The notes below the pieces were generated by a model, which was given only the letters and a program-made list of their open reading frames with translations, was not told the DNA's origin and searched no databases. A stretch of 64,000 nucleotides of DNA from Halobacillus andaensis (GTDB lineage: Bacteria > Bacillota > Bacilli > Bacillales > Halobacillaceae): the NCBI RefSeq assembly GCF_014636475.1, contig NZ_BMEL01000002.1, forward strand, positions 186,001-250,000. Direction: 5' to 3'. Of the stretch, positions 51,496-61,827 are shown one piece after another. How positions within the stretch are numbered: position 1 is the stretch's first letter; every line of letters starts with the position of its first letter. Made by a program: the position numbers and the translations under genes.

Positions 51496-52391
51496 TGAAC
51501 GAAAAATCAACGGTATGTGTAGTCGGCAGCATCAATATGGATTTAACCGTTTCAACGTCTGTTATTCCTAACCAGGGAGAAACGGTATTGGGCGAAAGCT
51601 TTGCTACCTACCCAGGTGGAAAAGGAGCAAATCAGGCTGTCGCAGCAGCAAGGTTAGGAAGCCACGTTAAGATGGTGGGAGCTGTCGGCCATGATGTGTT
51701 CGGCATCAGCTTAAAGGAGCATCTTCAGAAAGAAGGAATTGATACTTCATCAACGGAACTCATCCCTGAACAATCTACTGGAACGGCTACGATTATATTA
51801 TCTAACAACGATAACCGAATTATCGTTGCTCCAGGAGCGAATCGATCGGTCACGCCTTCTTACGTGGAAAAGCACAGAGCAGCCATTGAAGAAAGCGACA
51901 TTATACTGCTGCAGATGGAAATACCGATCGAAACAATTTCCTATGTTGTTACCATTGCTAAGGAGTTAAATATCTCGGTTATATTAAATCCTGCTCCCTA
52001 TCAGCCTTTACCAGCTGCGATTTTAAATCAAGTTGATTATATGACTCCAAACGCGTTAGAAGCTGAACTTTTTAAAAATGATCTTATAGATGACGATTTG
52101 CTTGAGAAGTGGATTACAACAAAAGGCGAGCAAGGCTCCTCCCTTTATGTAAATGGAAAAGAGGTGCACATTCCTGGTTATCCTGTACCTGTTAAAGATA
52201 CCACGGGTGCTGGAGATACGTTTAATGGAGCATTAGCGACTCAGCTTGCCCAGGGCATTTCCATTAAGAAAGCAGTCTCCTTTGCGAATGCAGCGGCCGC
52301 TTTGTCTGTAACTGAGAAAGGGGCCCAAGGAGGAATGCCGACGTTAGGTGAGGTAGAGAACTTCTTAAAAGAAAGGTCAGACGAAATATGA
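51495..52391 (+). CDS. rbsK: Ribokinase
   Basis: A 298-residue PfkB-family kinase that phosphorylates ribose. Motifs: GGKGANQAVAAARLG near 42 and the catalytic DTTGAGDTFNGAL near 237, with the anion-hole Gly-Ala-Gly-Asp. The stop overlaps rbsD. Confidence 0.96.
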   Translation: MNEKSTVCVVGSINMDLTVSTSVIPNQGETVLGESFATYPGGKGANQAVAAARLGSHVKMVGAVGHDVFGISLKEHLQKEGIDTSSTELIPEQSTGTATIILSNNDNRIIVAPGANRSVTPSYVEKHRAAIEESDIILLQMEIPIETISYVVTIAKELNISVILNPAPYQPLPAAILNQVDYMTPNALEAELFKNDLIDDDLLEKWITTKGEQGSSLYVNGKEVHIPGYPVPVKDTTGAGDTFNGALATQLAQGISIKKAVSFANAAAALSVTEKGAQGGMPTLGEVENFLKERSDEI

Positions 52392-52783
52392 AAAAACACG
52401 GTGTATTAAATAGAGAGATCGCTGGTGTTTTAGCGCGATTAGGACATACAGACACGATTGTCATTGCAGATTGCGGCTTACCAGTCCCAGACCAAACGAA
52501 ATGTATTGACGTTTCGCTTTCCCTGGGGACACCTGGAGTGCTGCAAGTGGTGAGAACACTAATGGAAGACATGGAAGTTGAAGCCGTAACTGTAGCTGAG
52601 GAAATGGAAAGTCACAATAAGCAAATGTTCACGGAACTGCACAAAGATTTTGCTTCTAAAGATGTTCGCAGTGTCTCCCATGATGAGTTGAAAAAAGCAA
52701 CAAAAGAGGCAAAGGCTATTATTAGGACGGGAGAAGCGACACCTTATTCCAACTTTATTTTACATTCAGGAGTCATTTTTTAA
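52388..52783 (+). CDS. rbsD: D-ribose pyranase
   Basis: A 131-residue enzyme converting beta-pyranose to furanose ribose. It starts [31 protein letters not shown] and ends [21 protein letters not shown], both characteristic. ATGA overlap with rbsK. Confidence 0.96.
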   Translation: MKKHGVLNREIAGVLARLGHTDTIVIADCGLPVPDQTKCIDVSLSLGTPGVLQVVRTLMEDMEVEAVTVAEEMESHNKQMFTELHKDFASKDVRSVSHDELKKATKEAKAIIRTGEATPYSNFILHSGVIF

Positions 52784-52800
52784 GAAATGGGGTGAGTGAT

Positions 52801-54300
52801 GTGAATGAACAGGCGCTTGTAGAAATGAGTGAAATTGATAAATCTTTTTCAGGAAACCATGTCTTACAGAAAGTGAATTTTTCCGTTCAACCGGGAGAAG
52901 TCCATGCTTTGATGGGGGAGAATGGAGCGGGAAAGTCGACGCTGGTAAAAGTATTAACAGGGATTCATCCTCGAGACAGCGGCACGATTACTGTAAAGGG
53001 GAAGGAGGTTGATTTCTCCCACCCGAAACAAGCTGAAAAGCAAGGCATTGTAGTCATTCATCAAGAATTAAATATCATCCCTCACTTAACCGTGACTGAG
53101 AATATGTTTTTAGGAAAAGAACTATCGATCGGAAAAACAGGCATTCTGCGAAAAAAAGATATGCATAAACAAACGCTTGAAAACTTAAAACGCCTTGGTG
53201 TAGACAATATTCCACCAAATGAAACCGCTGGAAGCTTATCAGTTGGGAAGCAGCAAATGATTGAGATTGCCAGGGCCATTTCAACCAATGCGGAAATGAT
53301 TATTATGGATGAACCAACGGCCGCTTTAACGGATCGAGAAATTACAAGTTTATTTAAAGTCATTGAGTCGCTTCGAAAACAAGGAGTGAGCATTGTCTAC
53401 ATTTCGCATCGTATGGAAGAGATTTTTCAAATATGTGATCGAATCACGGTGTTGCGAGATGGCAGATCCATTGGCACAGAACAAATTAAAGAAACTTCCT
53501 TTGATGCGATTGTAAAAATGATGGTTGGCAGAGAACTAGGCGAGCGTTTCCCTGAGAGGTCTAGTGTGATTGGTAAAACATTACTAGAGGTTAAAGATTT
53601 ATCGAGGGAAGAATGGTTTGAAGGGATAAACTTTCAAGTCAAAGAAGGAGAAGTTCTGGGTGTAGCAGGGCTGATGGGTGCTGGACGTACAGAGATTATG
53701 GAGACGATCTTTGGTGCAGCTAAAAAATCCAAAGGACAAGTGCTGCTCGATGGCAAACCGTTAAATGTAACACACCCCCGGGACGCTATAAGAGCTGGAA
53801 TAGGCTTCATAACGGAGGATCGAAAGGATGAAGGACTCGTACTTAATTTATCCATTCGAGAGAATGTTGCATTAACAAATTTGAAAACGGTTTCTAAAAA
53901 CGGGTGGATTTCGAATTCAAAAGAAAGTGAGTTAGTTGATGATTTAATTAAGAAGCTGCATGTCCGTACAACGGGGCGTGAACAGGAGGTTAAATCGTTA
54001 AGTGGAGGAAATCAACAAAAAGTTGTCATTGCTAAATGGCTCGGGATTCAACCGCGCTTGCTTATATTAGATGAACCAACTCGAGGCGTCGATGTAGGAG
54101 CTAAAAAGGAAATCTATAACATTATGAACCAATTAACTGAACAGGGCGTTGCCATTATTATGGTTTCCTCTGAATTACCGGAAGTACTCGGTGTCAGCGA
54201 TCGGATCATGGTGGTGCATGAAGGAACAGTGACCAAGATCTTGAATAGGGATGAAGCAGATCAAGAAAAAATTATGCATGCTGCCACAGGGGGTGAGTAA
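52801..54300 (+). CDS. rbsA: Ribose ABC transporter, ATP-binding protein
   Basis: A 499-residue double ATPase. Walker [10 protein letters not shown] near 42, first signature SVGKQQM, second half with GLMGAGRTE (about 286) and [15 protein letters not shown] (about 398). GTG at 52801 is preferred because GGGGTGA sits 8 bases upstream; an in-frame GTG three codons earlier is possible. Energises ribose uptake with RbsC and RbsB. Confidence 0.95.
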   Translation: MNEQALVEMSEIDKSFSGNHVLQKVNFSVQPGEVHALMGENGAGKSTLVKVLTGIHPRDSGTITVKGKEVDFSHPKQAEKQGIVVIHQELNIIPHLTVTENMFLGKELSIGKTGILRKKDMHKQTLENLKRLGVDNIPPNETAGSLSVGKQQMIEIARAISTNAEMIIMDEPTAALTDREITSLFKVIESLRKQGVSIVYISHRMEEIFQICDRITVLRDGRSIGTEQIKETSFDAIVKMMVGRELGERFPERSSVIGKTLLEVKDLSREEWFEGINFQVKEGEVLGVAGLMGAGRTEIMETIFGAAKKSKGQVLLDGKPLNVTHPRDAIRAGIGFITEDRKDEGLVLNLSIRENVALTNLKTVSKNGWISNSKESELVDDLIKKLHVRTTGREQEVKSLSGGNQQKVVIAKWLGIQPRLLILDEPTRGVDVGAKKEIYNIMNQLTEQGVAIIMVSSELPEVLGVSDRIMVVHEGTVTKILNRDEADQEKIMHAATGGE

Positions 54301-54303
54301 CGG

Positions 54304-55239
54304 ATGAAGAAAAAAATAGTAAATAATTTATCACAGCTGGGTCCCTTAATAGGGTTAATCATCATTGTCATTATCCTCGGTTTTACGAGCGACAGCTTTT
54401 TTACGCTTAACAATATATTAAATTTATTAAGGCAGATATCGATTAATGCTCTTATCGCTTTTGGAATGACGTTCGTCATATTGACTGGAGGAATTGACTT
54501 ATCAGTAGGCTCTATCCTTGCCTTTGGCAGTGCACTTACCGCTGGAATGCTCTCAAGTGGGATGGACCCAATGTTAGCTGTTTTTATCGGCTTACTGGCT
54601 GGCTTACTCATGGGGGCTATGAATGGACTGATTATTACCAAAGGAAAGGTGGCTCCTTTCATAGCAACGTTAGCGACCATGACGATTTTCCGCGGAGCTA
54701 CTCTAGTTTATACCGAAGGCCGTCCCATTACAGGTCTTTCTGATAGCTTCTCATTTGAAATGATTGGTAAAGGCTATGTGTTTGGAATTCCTTTTCCCGT
54801 CATTTTAATGCTGATCGCTTTTGGGGTATTGTTTTTCATTTTAAGAAATACAGTGTTTGGACGACAGGTTTATTCAGTTGGGGGTAATGAAGAAGCATCT
54901 ATTTTATCCGGTATACGAGCCGACCGTGTGAAAATCTGGGTTTATTCGATTACCGGAATGCTATCGGTATTGGCTGGTATTATCCTGACAAGCCGATTAA
55001 ATTCAGCCCAGCCCACAGCTGGAACGATGTATGAACTAGATGCCATTGCTGCTGTAGTTCTAGGAGGGACAAGTCTTACCGGAGGACGAGGGTGGCTTAC
55101 CGGTACGTTAATAGGGGCGTTGATTATAGGCGTCCTCGATAACGGGTTAAATCTATTAAACGTTTCCTCATTCTATCAGCAGATTGTAAAAGGTGGAGTT
55201 ATTCTGCTGGCTGTTGTGCTTGATCGCAGATCCAAATAA
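54304..55239 (+). CDS. rbsC: Ribose ABC transporter, permease
   Basis: A 311-residue membrane protein with 8-10 helices. Family stretches GMTFVILTGGIDLSVGSILAF and LDAIAAVVLGGTSLTGGRGWLTGTLIGA. Three-base gap after rbsA. Confidence 0.95.
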   Translation: MKKKIVNNLSQLGPLIGLIIIVIILGFTSDSFFTLNNILNLLRQISINALIAFGMTFVILTGGIDLSVGSILAFGSALTAGMLSSGMDPMLAVFIGLLAGLLMGAMNGLIITKGKVAPFIATLATMTIFRGATLVYTEGRPITGLSDSFSFEMIGKGYVFGIPFPVILMLIAFGVLFFILRNTVFGRQVYSVGGNEEASILSGIRADRVKIWVYSITGMLSVLAGIILTSRLNSAQPTAGTMYELDAIAAVVLGGTSLTGGRGWLTGTLIGALIIGVLDNGLNLLNVSSFYQQIVKGGVILLAVVLDRRSK

Positions 55240-55263
55240 TTTATTATAGGGAGGAAAAGAAAC

Positions 55264-56196
55264 ATGAAAAAATGGTTGAAAACGATTGGCGTTGTAAGCT
55301 TAGTAATGGTGATGACAGCTTGTTCTACAGAAAGCCCGGGGAGTTCTTCAGACGAAGATTCCGGCGATGGAGATGAATCGATCAAAATAGGGATGTCAAT
55401 TTCAACGTTAAACAACCCATTCTTTGTATCATTACGTGACGGCGCTGAAGCTGCTGCAGAAGAAGCAGGTTATGAGATTACTACGGCAGATGCTCAGGAT
55501 GATTCAGCTTCGCAAGTGAGTGATATTGAAGACCTTCTGCAACAGGATATTGATGTTTTATTAGTCAATCCAACTGATTCATCAGCGATCTCATCAGCGA
55601 TTGAATCTGCGAATAGCGCAGATATTCCGGTGATTACTGTGGACCGTACAGCCGATGAGGGAGAAGTAGCTACCCATATTGCCTCAGACAATGTGGAAGG
55701 TGGAGAAATGGCAGGAGAGTTTATTGCAGAACAACTTGAGGAAGAAGGGGACGTTGTTGAACTTGAAGGGATCTCCGGAGCTTCCGCTACACGTGAGCGG
55801 GGAGAAGGTTTCCATAATATCGTGGACGAGATGGATGGTATAGAAGTAGTGGCGCAGCAATCTGCTGACTTTGATCGTTCGAACGGTCTTAATGTAATGG
55901 AGAATATTCTTCAAAGCAACAGTGAAATTGATGCTGTTTTTGCTCATAATGACGAAATGGCATTAGGTGCTATTGAAGCGATTGAATCGAATGATTTAGC
56001 TGATGAAGTCGTTGTTGTAGGGTTTGATGCAACGGATGACGCACGTGATGCCGTTTCAGAAGGACGAATGGATGCAACGGTTGCTCAGCAGCCTGAATTA
56101 ATAGGTGAAGAAGCGATTACGACAGCTGCCCAAGTAGTGGATGGGGAAGAAGTAGAGGAATTTGTACCAGTTGAGCTTGAGTTGATTACAGAATAG
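55264..56196 (+). CDS. rbsB: Ribose ABC transporter, substrate-binding lipoprotein
   Basis: A 310-residue lipoprotein with lipobox MTAC (Cys20), a Ser/Asp/Glu-rich linker and a periplasmic-binding fold (KIGMSISTLNNPFFVSLRDGAE; VNPTDSSAI; AVFAHNDEMALGAIEAI). The acidic surface is typical for halophile extracellular proteins. GGGAGG precedes ATG. Last gene of the operon. Confidence 0.95.
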   Translation: MKKWLKTIGVVSLVMVMTACSTESPGSSSDEDSGDGDESIKIGMSISTLNNPFFVSLRDGAEAAAEEAGYEITTADAQDDSASQVSDIEDLLQQDIDVLLVNPTDSSAISSAIESANSADIPVITVDRTADEGEVATHIASDNVEGGEMAGEFIAEQLEEEGDVVELEGISGASATRERGEGFHNIVDEMDGIEVVAQQSADFDRSNGLNVMENILQSNSEIDAVFAHNDEMALGAIEAIESNDLADEVVVVGFDATDDARDAVSEGRMDATVAQQPELIGEEAITTAAQVVDGEEVEEFVPVELELITE

Positions 56197-56274
56197 CACG
56201 TGTAAAGGTTGGGCTTATAATTGGCATCTGAATAGACGTATAATTAACGTTCATTCAAAATGTATATTTTGCAG

Positions 56275-56405
56275 CGTAGTCAACATACGAAGATTCCTGC
56301 GGTAACAGCACGAGTCTGAAGACCCCACAGGAAAGCGTTCTTTGCTTTCCAAGGAGGCTGAGGCCGTGCCCGCGGAAAGCGAAGTATGTTGACGAAGCGT
56401 TGACT
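56275..56405 (+). repeat. Intergenic repeat B, copy 3
   Basis: The most complete copy: outer arms TCAACATAC/GTATGTTGA enclose GATTCCTGCGG, AACAGCACGAGTCTGAAGAC, CAGGAAAGCGTTC and GAGGCTGAGGCCGTGCCCGC. The outer inverted repeat could form a cruciform or terminate the rbs transcript. Confidence 0.7.
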
Positions 56406-56499
56406 GCTAAATACAGAAAGACGCAATCCAATTCGAATAGTTGTCAGGTCTTTCTTAATTAGAGTTTAACCTTTATACCCTGAAAGAGTACAGAACAGG

Positions 56500-56693
56500 G
56501 GAGAAGGCGAAGGCAATTGCTAGACTCCTATGGTAGGAACGTACAGTTGAGATCACCGAGGGCAAAGCCCGAGGAAGCTCACCGTACGCTCATGGAAAGC
56601 GAGCCAATTCCCGCAGCCTTTTGCTGTATTTTTGAAAGAAAAGGTGGAGTTTATCTACAATCTGAAGGGCATCCCAAACGGGTGCCCTTTTTT
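56500..56693 (+). ncRNA. Candidate structured RNA of unknown class
   Basis: A chain of nested hairpins: TCCTATGGTAGGA (56526-56538), CGTAC/GTACG (56540-56544 and 56584-56588) enclosing TGAG/CTCA and GGGCAAAGCCC, then GCTC/GAGC, and an intrinsic terminator (56667-56693). The purine-rich internal loops (ATCACCGA opposite GAGGAAG) look like a folded RNA rather than chance. I could not match it to a known riboswitch or sRNA. It may be a leader of the sigma-54 activator gene or a separate small RNA. Confidence 0.45.
56667..56693 (+). terminator. Intrinsic terminator
   Basis: GGGCATCC-CAAAC-GGGTGCCC with six T residues, 146 bases before the activator start codon. Confidence 0.88.
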
Positions 56694-56838
56694 GATGGCT
56701 TACGAAGCATCCTTTCACTGTTGAAAAATAACAACGACAGCTGTCGAAATCTTTCATTATATAGAAGAAGCTCCCGAAAAGTGATAGACTTCTTAATAGA
56801 AGAAAAAATGAAAACGTTAACACAGGAGTGTGGCCTAT

Positions 56839-58203
56839 ATGTTATCGATACTAGATGATTACAAAGATGATATTTTTGAGACTTTTTTCGGTAACGCCAA
56901 TCACTGCATTGTCATTGTGGACCGTGGAGGATATATCTCCTATATGAATGAGGGCTATTGTCGTTTTCTCGAGTTAGATCGATCAGAAGTGAAGGGTAAA
57001 CATGTCACAGAGGTCATTGATAACACAAGGATGCACATCGTGGCAGAGACAGGATTAGAGGAAATGGCGGACTTGCAGGAGATTCGCGGCAAATATATGG
57101 TAGCAAACCGTGTGCCTCTTCGTTCGGATGGAAAAGTGGTGGGGGCGCTTGGCATGGTGCTTTTTCGTGACACGGAAGAATGGCTGAAAATGAACAGTCA
57201 TATTAAAGCGCTGCTGCTTGAACTTGAAACGTATCGCAAGCAAATGAATGATCAAAATGGAGCCACGTATACCTTGCACGATATTGTCAGCAGCTCCCCT
57301 GAAATGGATCAGTTGAAAAATAAAATGATGAAACTCGCCCCTGGTGATGTGTCCATTTTGCTAAGAGGTGAGAGTGGGACCGGAAAAGAGTTGTTTGCTC
57401 ATAGCATTCATCAGCTGAGCGAACGTCACACCAAGCCTTTTATTAAGGTGAACTGTGCCGCGATTCCTGAGCATTTACTAGAATCTGAACTGTTTGGCTA
57501 TCGAGAGGGAGCTTTTACTGGGGCGAAAAAGGGAGGAAAGCCTGGTAAGTTTCAGCTCGCGAATGGGGGTACGTTATTTTTAGATGAAATCGGAGACATG
57601 CCTCTTCATGCGCAAGTGAAAATCTTGCGTGTCCTTCAGGAAGGGGAAGTTGAAGCCGTCGGTGCCGTAAAGCCAGAACAAATTGATGTAAGGATTATTG
57701 CGGCGACCAACCAGTCGCTGGAAGAGTTGATTCAATCCCAGCAGTTTAGAGAGGATTTATTTTATCGTGTAAATGTCGTGCAAGTAAAAATACCGCCTCT
57801 TAGGGAGCGGCCAGAGGATTTACGCGTGCTGTCTAAATACTTATTGCAAAAAGTGACAGAACGAATGGGTAAGCGCGTTATTGATTTTCATCGAGAGGTG
57901 TACCAGTGCTTCCAACAATACGAGTGGCCCGGCAACGTCAGAGAACTTGAAAATGTGATTGAAGCGGCCGTTCATTTAACGAATACAGAAACGATTCAAG
58001 TCGATGACTTACCTGACCATATTCAAAAGAAAACCTACACGTTTGAAGAGGGAGACAGTCTTAAGGAAATGATCGAGAAAGCGGAGAAGCAGGCGATCGA
58101 GCGAACTTTAAAGAGAGTGGAAGGTGATAAGGCAGAAGCTGCTAAAGCTCTTCAAATTGGGAAATCCAGTCTTTATGAAAAAGTGAAGAAGTATCAATTA
58201 TAG
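56839..58203 (+). CDS. Sigma-54-dependent transcriptional activator with PAS domain
   Basis: A 454-residue enhancer-binding protein. N-terminal PAS sensor (about 10-115, NHCIVIVDRGGYISYMNEGYCRFL), AAA+ domain (about 145-375) with Walker A GESGTGKE at 177 and the sigma-54 loop GAFTGA at about 224, and a C-terminal Fis-type HTH (KAEAAKALQIGKSSLYEKVKKY). ATG at 56839 has AGGAG 10 bases before it. The next operon has a -24/-12 promoter, so this is its likely activator. The PAS ligand is unknown. Confidence 0.93.
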   Translation: MLSILDDYKDDIFETFFGNANHCIVIVDRGGYISYMNEGYCRFLELDRSEVKGKHVTEVIDNTRMHIVAETGLEEMADLQEIRGKYMVANRVPLRSDGKVVGALGMVLFRDTEEWLKMNSHIKALLLELETYRKQMNDQNGATYTLHDIVSSSPEMDQLKNKMMKLAPGDVSILLRGESGTGKELFAHSIHQLSERHTKPFIKVNCAAIPEHLLESELFGYREGAFTGAKKGGKPGKFQLANGGTLFLDEIGDMPLHAQVKILRVLQEGEVEAVGAVKPEQIDVRIIAATNQSLEELIQSQQFREDLFYRVNVVQVKIPPLRERPEDLRVLSKYLLQKVTERMGKRVIDFHREVYQCFQQYEWPGNVRELENVIEAAVHLTNTETIQVDDLPDHIQKKTYTFEEGDSLKEMIEKAEKQAIERTLKRVEGDKAEAAKALQIGKSSLYEKVKKYQL

Positions 58204-58256
58204 CCATTCCAGAAAAACGGAAACTGTTCCGCTATGCTGGAATGGTTTCTTTTTTG
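58204..58256 (+). terminator. Intrinsic terminator
   Basis: CCATTCCAG and CTGGAATGG outer arms, inner GGAA/TTCC, followed by a T-rich tract, immediately after the activator stop. Confidence 0.8.
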
Positions 58257-58303
58257 CTGGATTTGTAAGGGTTTTCATTGTTGGGGCTGTAAAAATAATC
58301 TTA

Positions 58304-58323
58304 CTTTCCATGATTTCGGAAAG
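58304..58323 (+). promoter_or_regulatory. Possible activator-binding site (UAS)
   Basis: CTTTCC-N8-GGAAAG inverted repeat centred about 75 bases upstream of the sigma-54 promoter, in the range for enhancer binding. Confidence 0.4.
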
Positions 58324-58386
58324 AGGGTTGTACTTGTCGAATGATGAGAATCCTTGTCTATCACTGTTTTCGGCTAATTTTTAAGT

Positions 58387-58402
58387 TGGCATGATTCTTG
58401 CA
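58387..58402 (+). promoter_or_regulatory. Sigma-54 (SigL) -24/-12 promoter
   Basis: TGGCATGATTCTTGCA matches TGGCAYR-N4-TTGCW with exact spacing of the GG and GC elements. It lies 27 bases before the ketone-body operon. Confidence 0.92.
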
Positions 58403-58428
58403 TATATAAAGGTGAAGGGAGTGCATAG

Positions 58429-59127
58429 ATGATGAAAACCATTTATCCATCATTTGAACGAGCTGTAAGTGAAATCAAAGATTATTCAACCATTATGGTG
58501 GGAGGTTTCGGTCTTGTAGGTATACCTGAAAATTTAATTTTAGCCTTAGTGGATTCGAAAGTGAAGCATTTAACCGTCATTTCAAACAATTGCGGCGTCG
58601 ACGATTGGGGACTCGGCCTGCTGTTAAAAAATAAACAAATCGACAAGATGATCGGGTCTTATGTAGGTGAAAATAAAGAATTCGAGCGACAAGTACTGGC
58701 AGGAGAGCTTGAAGTCGAACTCACTCCGCAAGGGACACTGGCCGAGCGTATTCGTGCAGGAGGAGCAGGCATACCGGCTTTTTATACCCCTGCCGGCGTA
58801 GGTACACCGTTGGCAGAAGGGCAGGAAGTACGAACTTTTGATGGGAAGGATTACCTTCTTCAGACGGGTTTACGTGCTGATTTCAGTTTGGTTCGAGCTG
58901 CGAAAGGAGACCATTACGGTAATTTGATTTACAACAAAACCGCACAAAACTTTAACCCGATGATTGCAGCGGCAGGTAAGGTAACGATAGCAGAGGTGGA
59001 ACAGCTCGTGGATCCTGGTAAACTAAATCCAGATCACATCCATACACCAGGCATTTATGTCCAGGGATTAATTGAAGGACTGCAGGAAAAACGGATTGAA
59101 CGACTTACTGTTAGAGCAGAGGCATAA
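58429..59127 (+). CDS. scoA: 3-oxoacid CoA-transferase subunit A
   Basis: A 232-residue subunit that, with ScoB, moves CoA from succinyl-CoA to acetoacetate. Patterns: [20 protein letters not shown] and [22 protein letters not shown]. First gene behind the sigma-54 promoter; 18 bases to scoB. Confidence 0.95.
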   Translation: MMKTIYPSFERAVSEIKDYSTIMVGGFGLVGIPENLILALVDSKVKHLTVISNNCGVDDWGLGLLLKNKQIDKMIGSYVGENKEFERQVLAGELEVELTPQGTLAERIRAGGAGIPAFYTPAGVGTPLAEGQEVRTFDGKDYLLQTGLRADFSLVRAAKGDHYGNLIYNKTAQNFNPMIAAAGKVTIAEVEQLVDPGKLNPDHIHTPGIYVQGLIEGLQEKRIERLTVRAEA

Positions 59128-59145
59128 CAAGAGGAGGGAATTCAA

Positions 59146-59820
59146 ATGGCAGTAGAATTGGACAAAGCAGTCGTTCGAGAAAAGATTGCAAGAAGAGCTG
59201 AGCAGGAAATTGAAAGCGGTTACTATGTGAATTTAGGGATTGGTATGCCCACGATGGTGGCGAACTATATCCAGGAGGACAAGCAGGTTGTGCTTCAATC
59301 TGAAAATGGTCTATTAGGGATCGGCCGGTCACCATACGAGGAAGAAGTGGATCCAGATTTAATTAATGCAGGAAAAGAAACCGTGACAGCTTCCGTAGGA
59401 GCGGCTTACTGCAGCAGCGCGGAGTCGTTTGCCATGATACGGGGCGAGCATCTTGACCTTGCGATTCTTGGAGGCATGGAAGTATCAGAACAGGGCGACT
59501 TAGCCAACTGGATGATTCCCGGTAAGATGATTAAAGGTATGGGCGGTGCGATGGACATTGTTCACGGGGCGAAGAAAATTGTCATTATTATGGATCACGT
59601 GAACAAACATGGGGAGCCAAAAATTTTAAAGCAATGTCAGCTGCCATTAACAGGCCAGGGGGTTGTCGATCGAATCATTACCGATCGTGCGGTCATTGAT
59701 GTTACTGAGACGGGACTTGAATTAATCGAGGTCTCTGAAGGGTGGACCGTCGAGGAAATTAAGCAGTCAACAGAAGCTGAACTACACGTTCATCCAAACG
59801 TATGGGAGGCATCTTTTTAA
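59146..59820 (+). CDS. scoB: 3-oxoacid CoA-transferase subunit B
   Basis: A 224-residue subunit with the catalytic glutamate in VVLQSENGLLGIG and the start ARRAEQEIESGYYVNLGIGMPTMVANYI. AGGAGG precedes ATG. Pairs with ScoA. Confidence 0.95.
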   Translation: MAVELDKAVVREKIARRAEQEIESGYYVNLGIGMPTMVANYIQEDKQVVLQSENGLLGIGRSPYEEEVDPDLINAGKETVTASVGAAYCSSAESFAMIRGEHLDLAILGGMEVSEQGDLANWMIPGKMIKGMGGAMDIVHGAKKIVIIMDHVNKHGEPKILKQCQLPLTGQGVVDRIITDRAVIDVTETGLELIEVSEGWTVEEIKQSTEAELHVHPNVWEASF

Positions 59821-59841
59821 AAAAACGAGGAGGGGTTAGAG

Positions 59842-60612
59842 ATGGAGAAAACAGTTTTCATTACAGGGGCAGCTAGCGGGATTGGTTATGAAATTGGTTT
59901 AGCTTTTGCGAAGGAAGGAGCAAGGGTCGCATTCAGCGATATTAATGAAGAGAAAGTGAATGAAGTGGCGGAAGACCTTCAAAATCAAGGGTTTGACTGC
60001 ATGGGCGTAAAGTGTGACGTAACGAATGAGGAGGAGTTAAAAGCAGCGATTGATCAAACCGTTCAGCATTATGGCCGCCTTGACGTATTAATCAATAACG
60101 CAGGCCTTCAGCATGTCGCTTCTGTAGAAGAATTTCCAACCGAGAAATTCCAATTCATCACAAATGTCATGCTTGTCGCTCCATTTATGGCTACGAAGCA
60201 TGTATTTCCGATTATGAAAAAACAAGGGTTTGGGCGAATCATTAATATGGCATCCATCAATGGTTTGATCGGTTTTGCAGGTAAAGCCGCTTACAACAGT
60301 TCAAAGCACGGCGTCATTGGCTTGACCAAAGTAACCGCGCTTGAAGGAGCTGAGCATGGCATTACAGTTAATGCTGTCTGCCCGGGATATGTGGATACTC
60401 CGCTTGTGCGTAACCAGCTCGAAGATTTAGCTGAGAACCGCAGCGTATCATTGGAAAAAGTGCTGGAAGAAGTTATTTATCCGTTAGTGCCGCAAAGACG
60501 TTTATTAGCTGTTCAGGAAATTGCGGATTACACATTGTACTTAGCGAGCGAAAAAGCAAAAGGAATTACCGGACAAGCCGTCGTCATTGATGGCGGGTAT
60601 ACAGCTCAATAA
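59842..60612 (+). CDS. 3-hydroxybutyrate dehydrogenase (SDR family)
   Basis: A 256-residue NAD-dependent SDR enzyme: TGAASGIG cofactor motif at 7, NNAG, and catalytic Ser plus YNSSK near 150. It ends with AQEIADYTLYLASEKAKGITGQAVVIDGGYTAQ-like residues typical of 3-hydroxybutyrate dehydrogenase. It oxidises 3-hydroxybutyrate to acetoacetate, the substrate of ScoAB. Confidence 0.93.
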   Translation: MEKTVFITGAASGIGYEIGLAFAKEGARVAFSDINEEKVNEVAEDLQNQGFDCMGVKCDVTNEEELKAAIDQTVQHYGRLDVLINNAGLQHVASVEEFPTEKFQFITNVMLVAPFMATKHVFPIMKKQGFGRIINMASINGLIGFAGKAAYNSSKHGVIGLTKVTALEGAEHGITVNAVCPGYVDTPLVRNQLEDLAENRSVSLEKVLEEVIYPLVPQRRLLAVQEIADYTLYLASEKAKGITGQAVVIDGGYTAQ

Positions 60613-60627
60613 CAGAGGAGGCTTTTT

Positions 60628-61800
60628 ATGAAGAACGTTTATATTTTAGAAGGAGCCCGCACACCTTTTGGCAGTTTTGGAGGCACGTTAAAGGATGTAA
60701 ACCCGACGACGTTAGGAGTAACCGCAAGCAAAGAAGCAATCCGTCGAAGCGGCATTCAAGCCGAGGATATTGAATTTTCGATTATGGGAAATGTCATTCA
60801 CTCCGCTAAAAATGCGCCGTACTTAGCACGTCACATTGTACTTAAAACGGGCGTACCCATGTCGAGTCCCGCATTAGCTGTGAACCGGCTGTGTGGTTCC
60901 GGTCTGCAGTCGGTCGTTTCGGCTGTTCAGTCCATCCAGCTTGGTGATGGGGAAGTTGCTCTAGCCGGTGGAGTGGAAAGTATGAGTCTTGCTCCTCATG
61001 CGTTAAGAGGCAGCCGCTTTGGAACAAAGTTAGCTGCCCCTCAAGTCGACGATATGCTATGGGCGGCTTTAACTGATGAATACATTGGGGATGGCATGGG
61101 TGTGACAGCTGAGAATTTAGCTGAGCAATATGAAATCTCTCGCGAAGCCCAAGATGAGTACGCCTCATTAAGTCATAAGAGAGCCGCTGCAGCGAGGGAG
61201 CGTCTGTCTGAAGAAATTGTTGCAGTGGAAGTGAAGTCAAGGAAAGGATCGTCGTTTGTAAATGAAGATGAACATATTCGAGAAGATACCACCCCTGACG
61301 TACTCGCTAAACTGAAGCCAGCTTTTAAGAAGGGCGGATCAGTGACTGGCGGCAATGCGAGCGGCATTAACGACGGTGCAGGTGCTGTGGTGGTAGCTGG
61401 TGAAGATTTTGTGGAGGAGAAGAGCTTAGCTCCAATTGCAAAAGTGGTAAGTTATGGCCTCGCAGGGGTGGATCCTGCTTACATGGGCATTGGTCCCGTT
61501 TCAGCTATTAAGAACGCTCTAGCTAAAACAAGCCTGACGCTAGACGATATGGCGTTAGTGGAAGTGAATGAAGCTTTTGCTGCTCAATATTTAGCCGTAG
61601 AAAAAGAGTTAGGTCTTGATCGTGAGAAAGTAAACGTCAATGGCGGGGCGATCGCGCTTGGCCATCCCATTGGAGCAAGCGGCACGAGAGTTCTTTATTC
61701 GCTGGTCAAAGAATTGAAGCGGCGCAATGAGAAATATGGTGTGGCATCGTTATGTATTGGCGGAGGCCAGGGCATTGCGATGGTCGTAGAAGCACTCTAG
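60628..61800 (+). CDS. Acetyl-CoA acetyltransferase (thiolase)
   Basis: A 390-residue thiolase. Nucleophile Cys in [10 protein letters not shown] (about residue 89), His in [14 protein letters not shown] (about 347) and Cys in CIGGGQG (about 377). It splits acetoacetyl-CoA into two acetyl-CoA, closing the pathway. GAGGAGG precedes ATG. Confidence 0.94.
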   Translation: MKNVYILEGARTPFGSFGGTLKDVNPTTLGVTASKEAIRRSGIQAEDIEFSIMGNVIHSAKNAPYLARHIVLKTGVPMSSPALAVNRLCGSGLQSVVSAVQSIQLGDGEVALAGGVESMSLAPHALRGSRFGTKLAAPQVDDMLWAALTDEYIGDGMGVTAENLAEQYEISREAQDEYASLSHKRAAAARERLSEEIVAVEVKSRKGSSFVNEDEHIREDTTPDVLAKLKPAFKKGGSVTGGNASGINDGAGAVVVAGEDFVEEKSLAPIAKVVSYGLAGVDPAYMGIGPVSAIKNALAKTSLTLDDMALVEVNEAFAAQYLAVEKELGLDREKVNVNGGAIALGHPIGASGTRVLYSLVKELKRRNEKYGVASLCIGGGQGIAMVVEAL

Positions 61801-61827
61801 TCATCTACTTTTAAAGGAGGAATAGCT

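Larger units (their letters stand above)
56197..56838. other. 640-base gene-free stretch
   Basis: It holds repeat B copy 3 (56275-56405) and a possible structured RNA ending in a terminator (56500-56693), then 140 AT-rich bases before the activator gene. The plus-strand frame at 56517-56858 runs through the hairpins and is not considered coding. Confidence 0.6.

Noticed and set aside
56517-56858. 113-codon plus-strand frame
   Set aside because: It crosses a terminator and several hairpins and has no family resemblance; the structured-RNA reading fits better.
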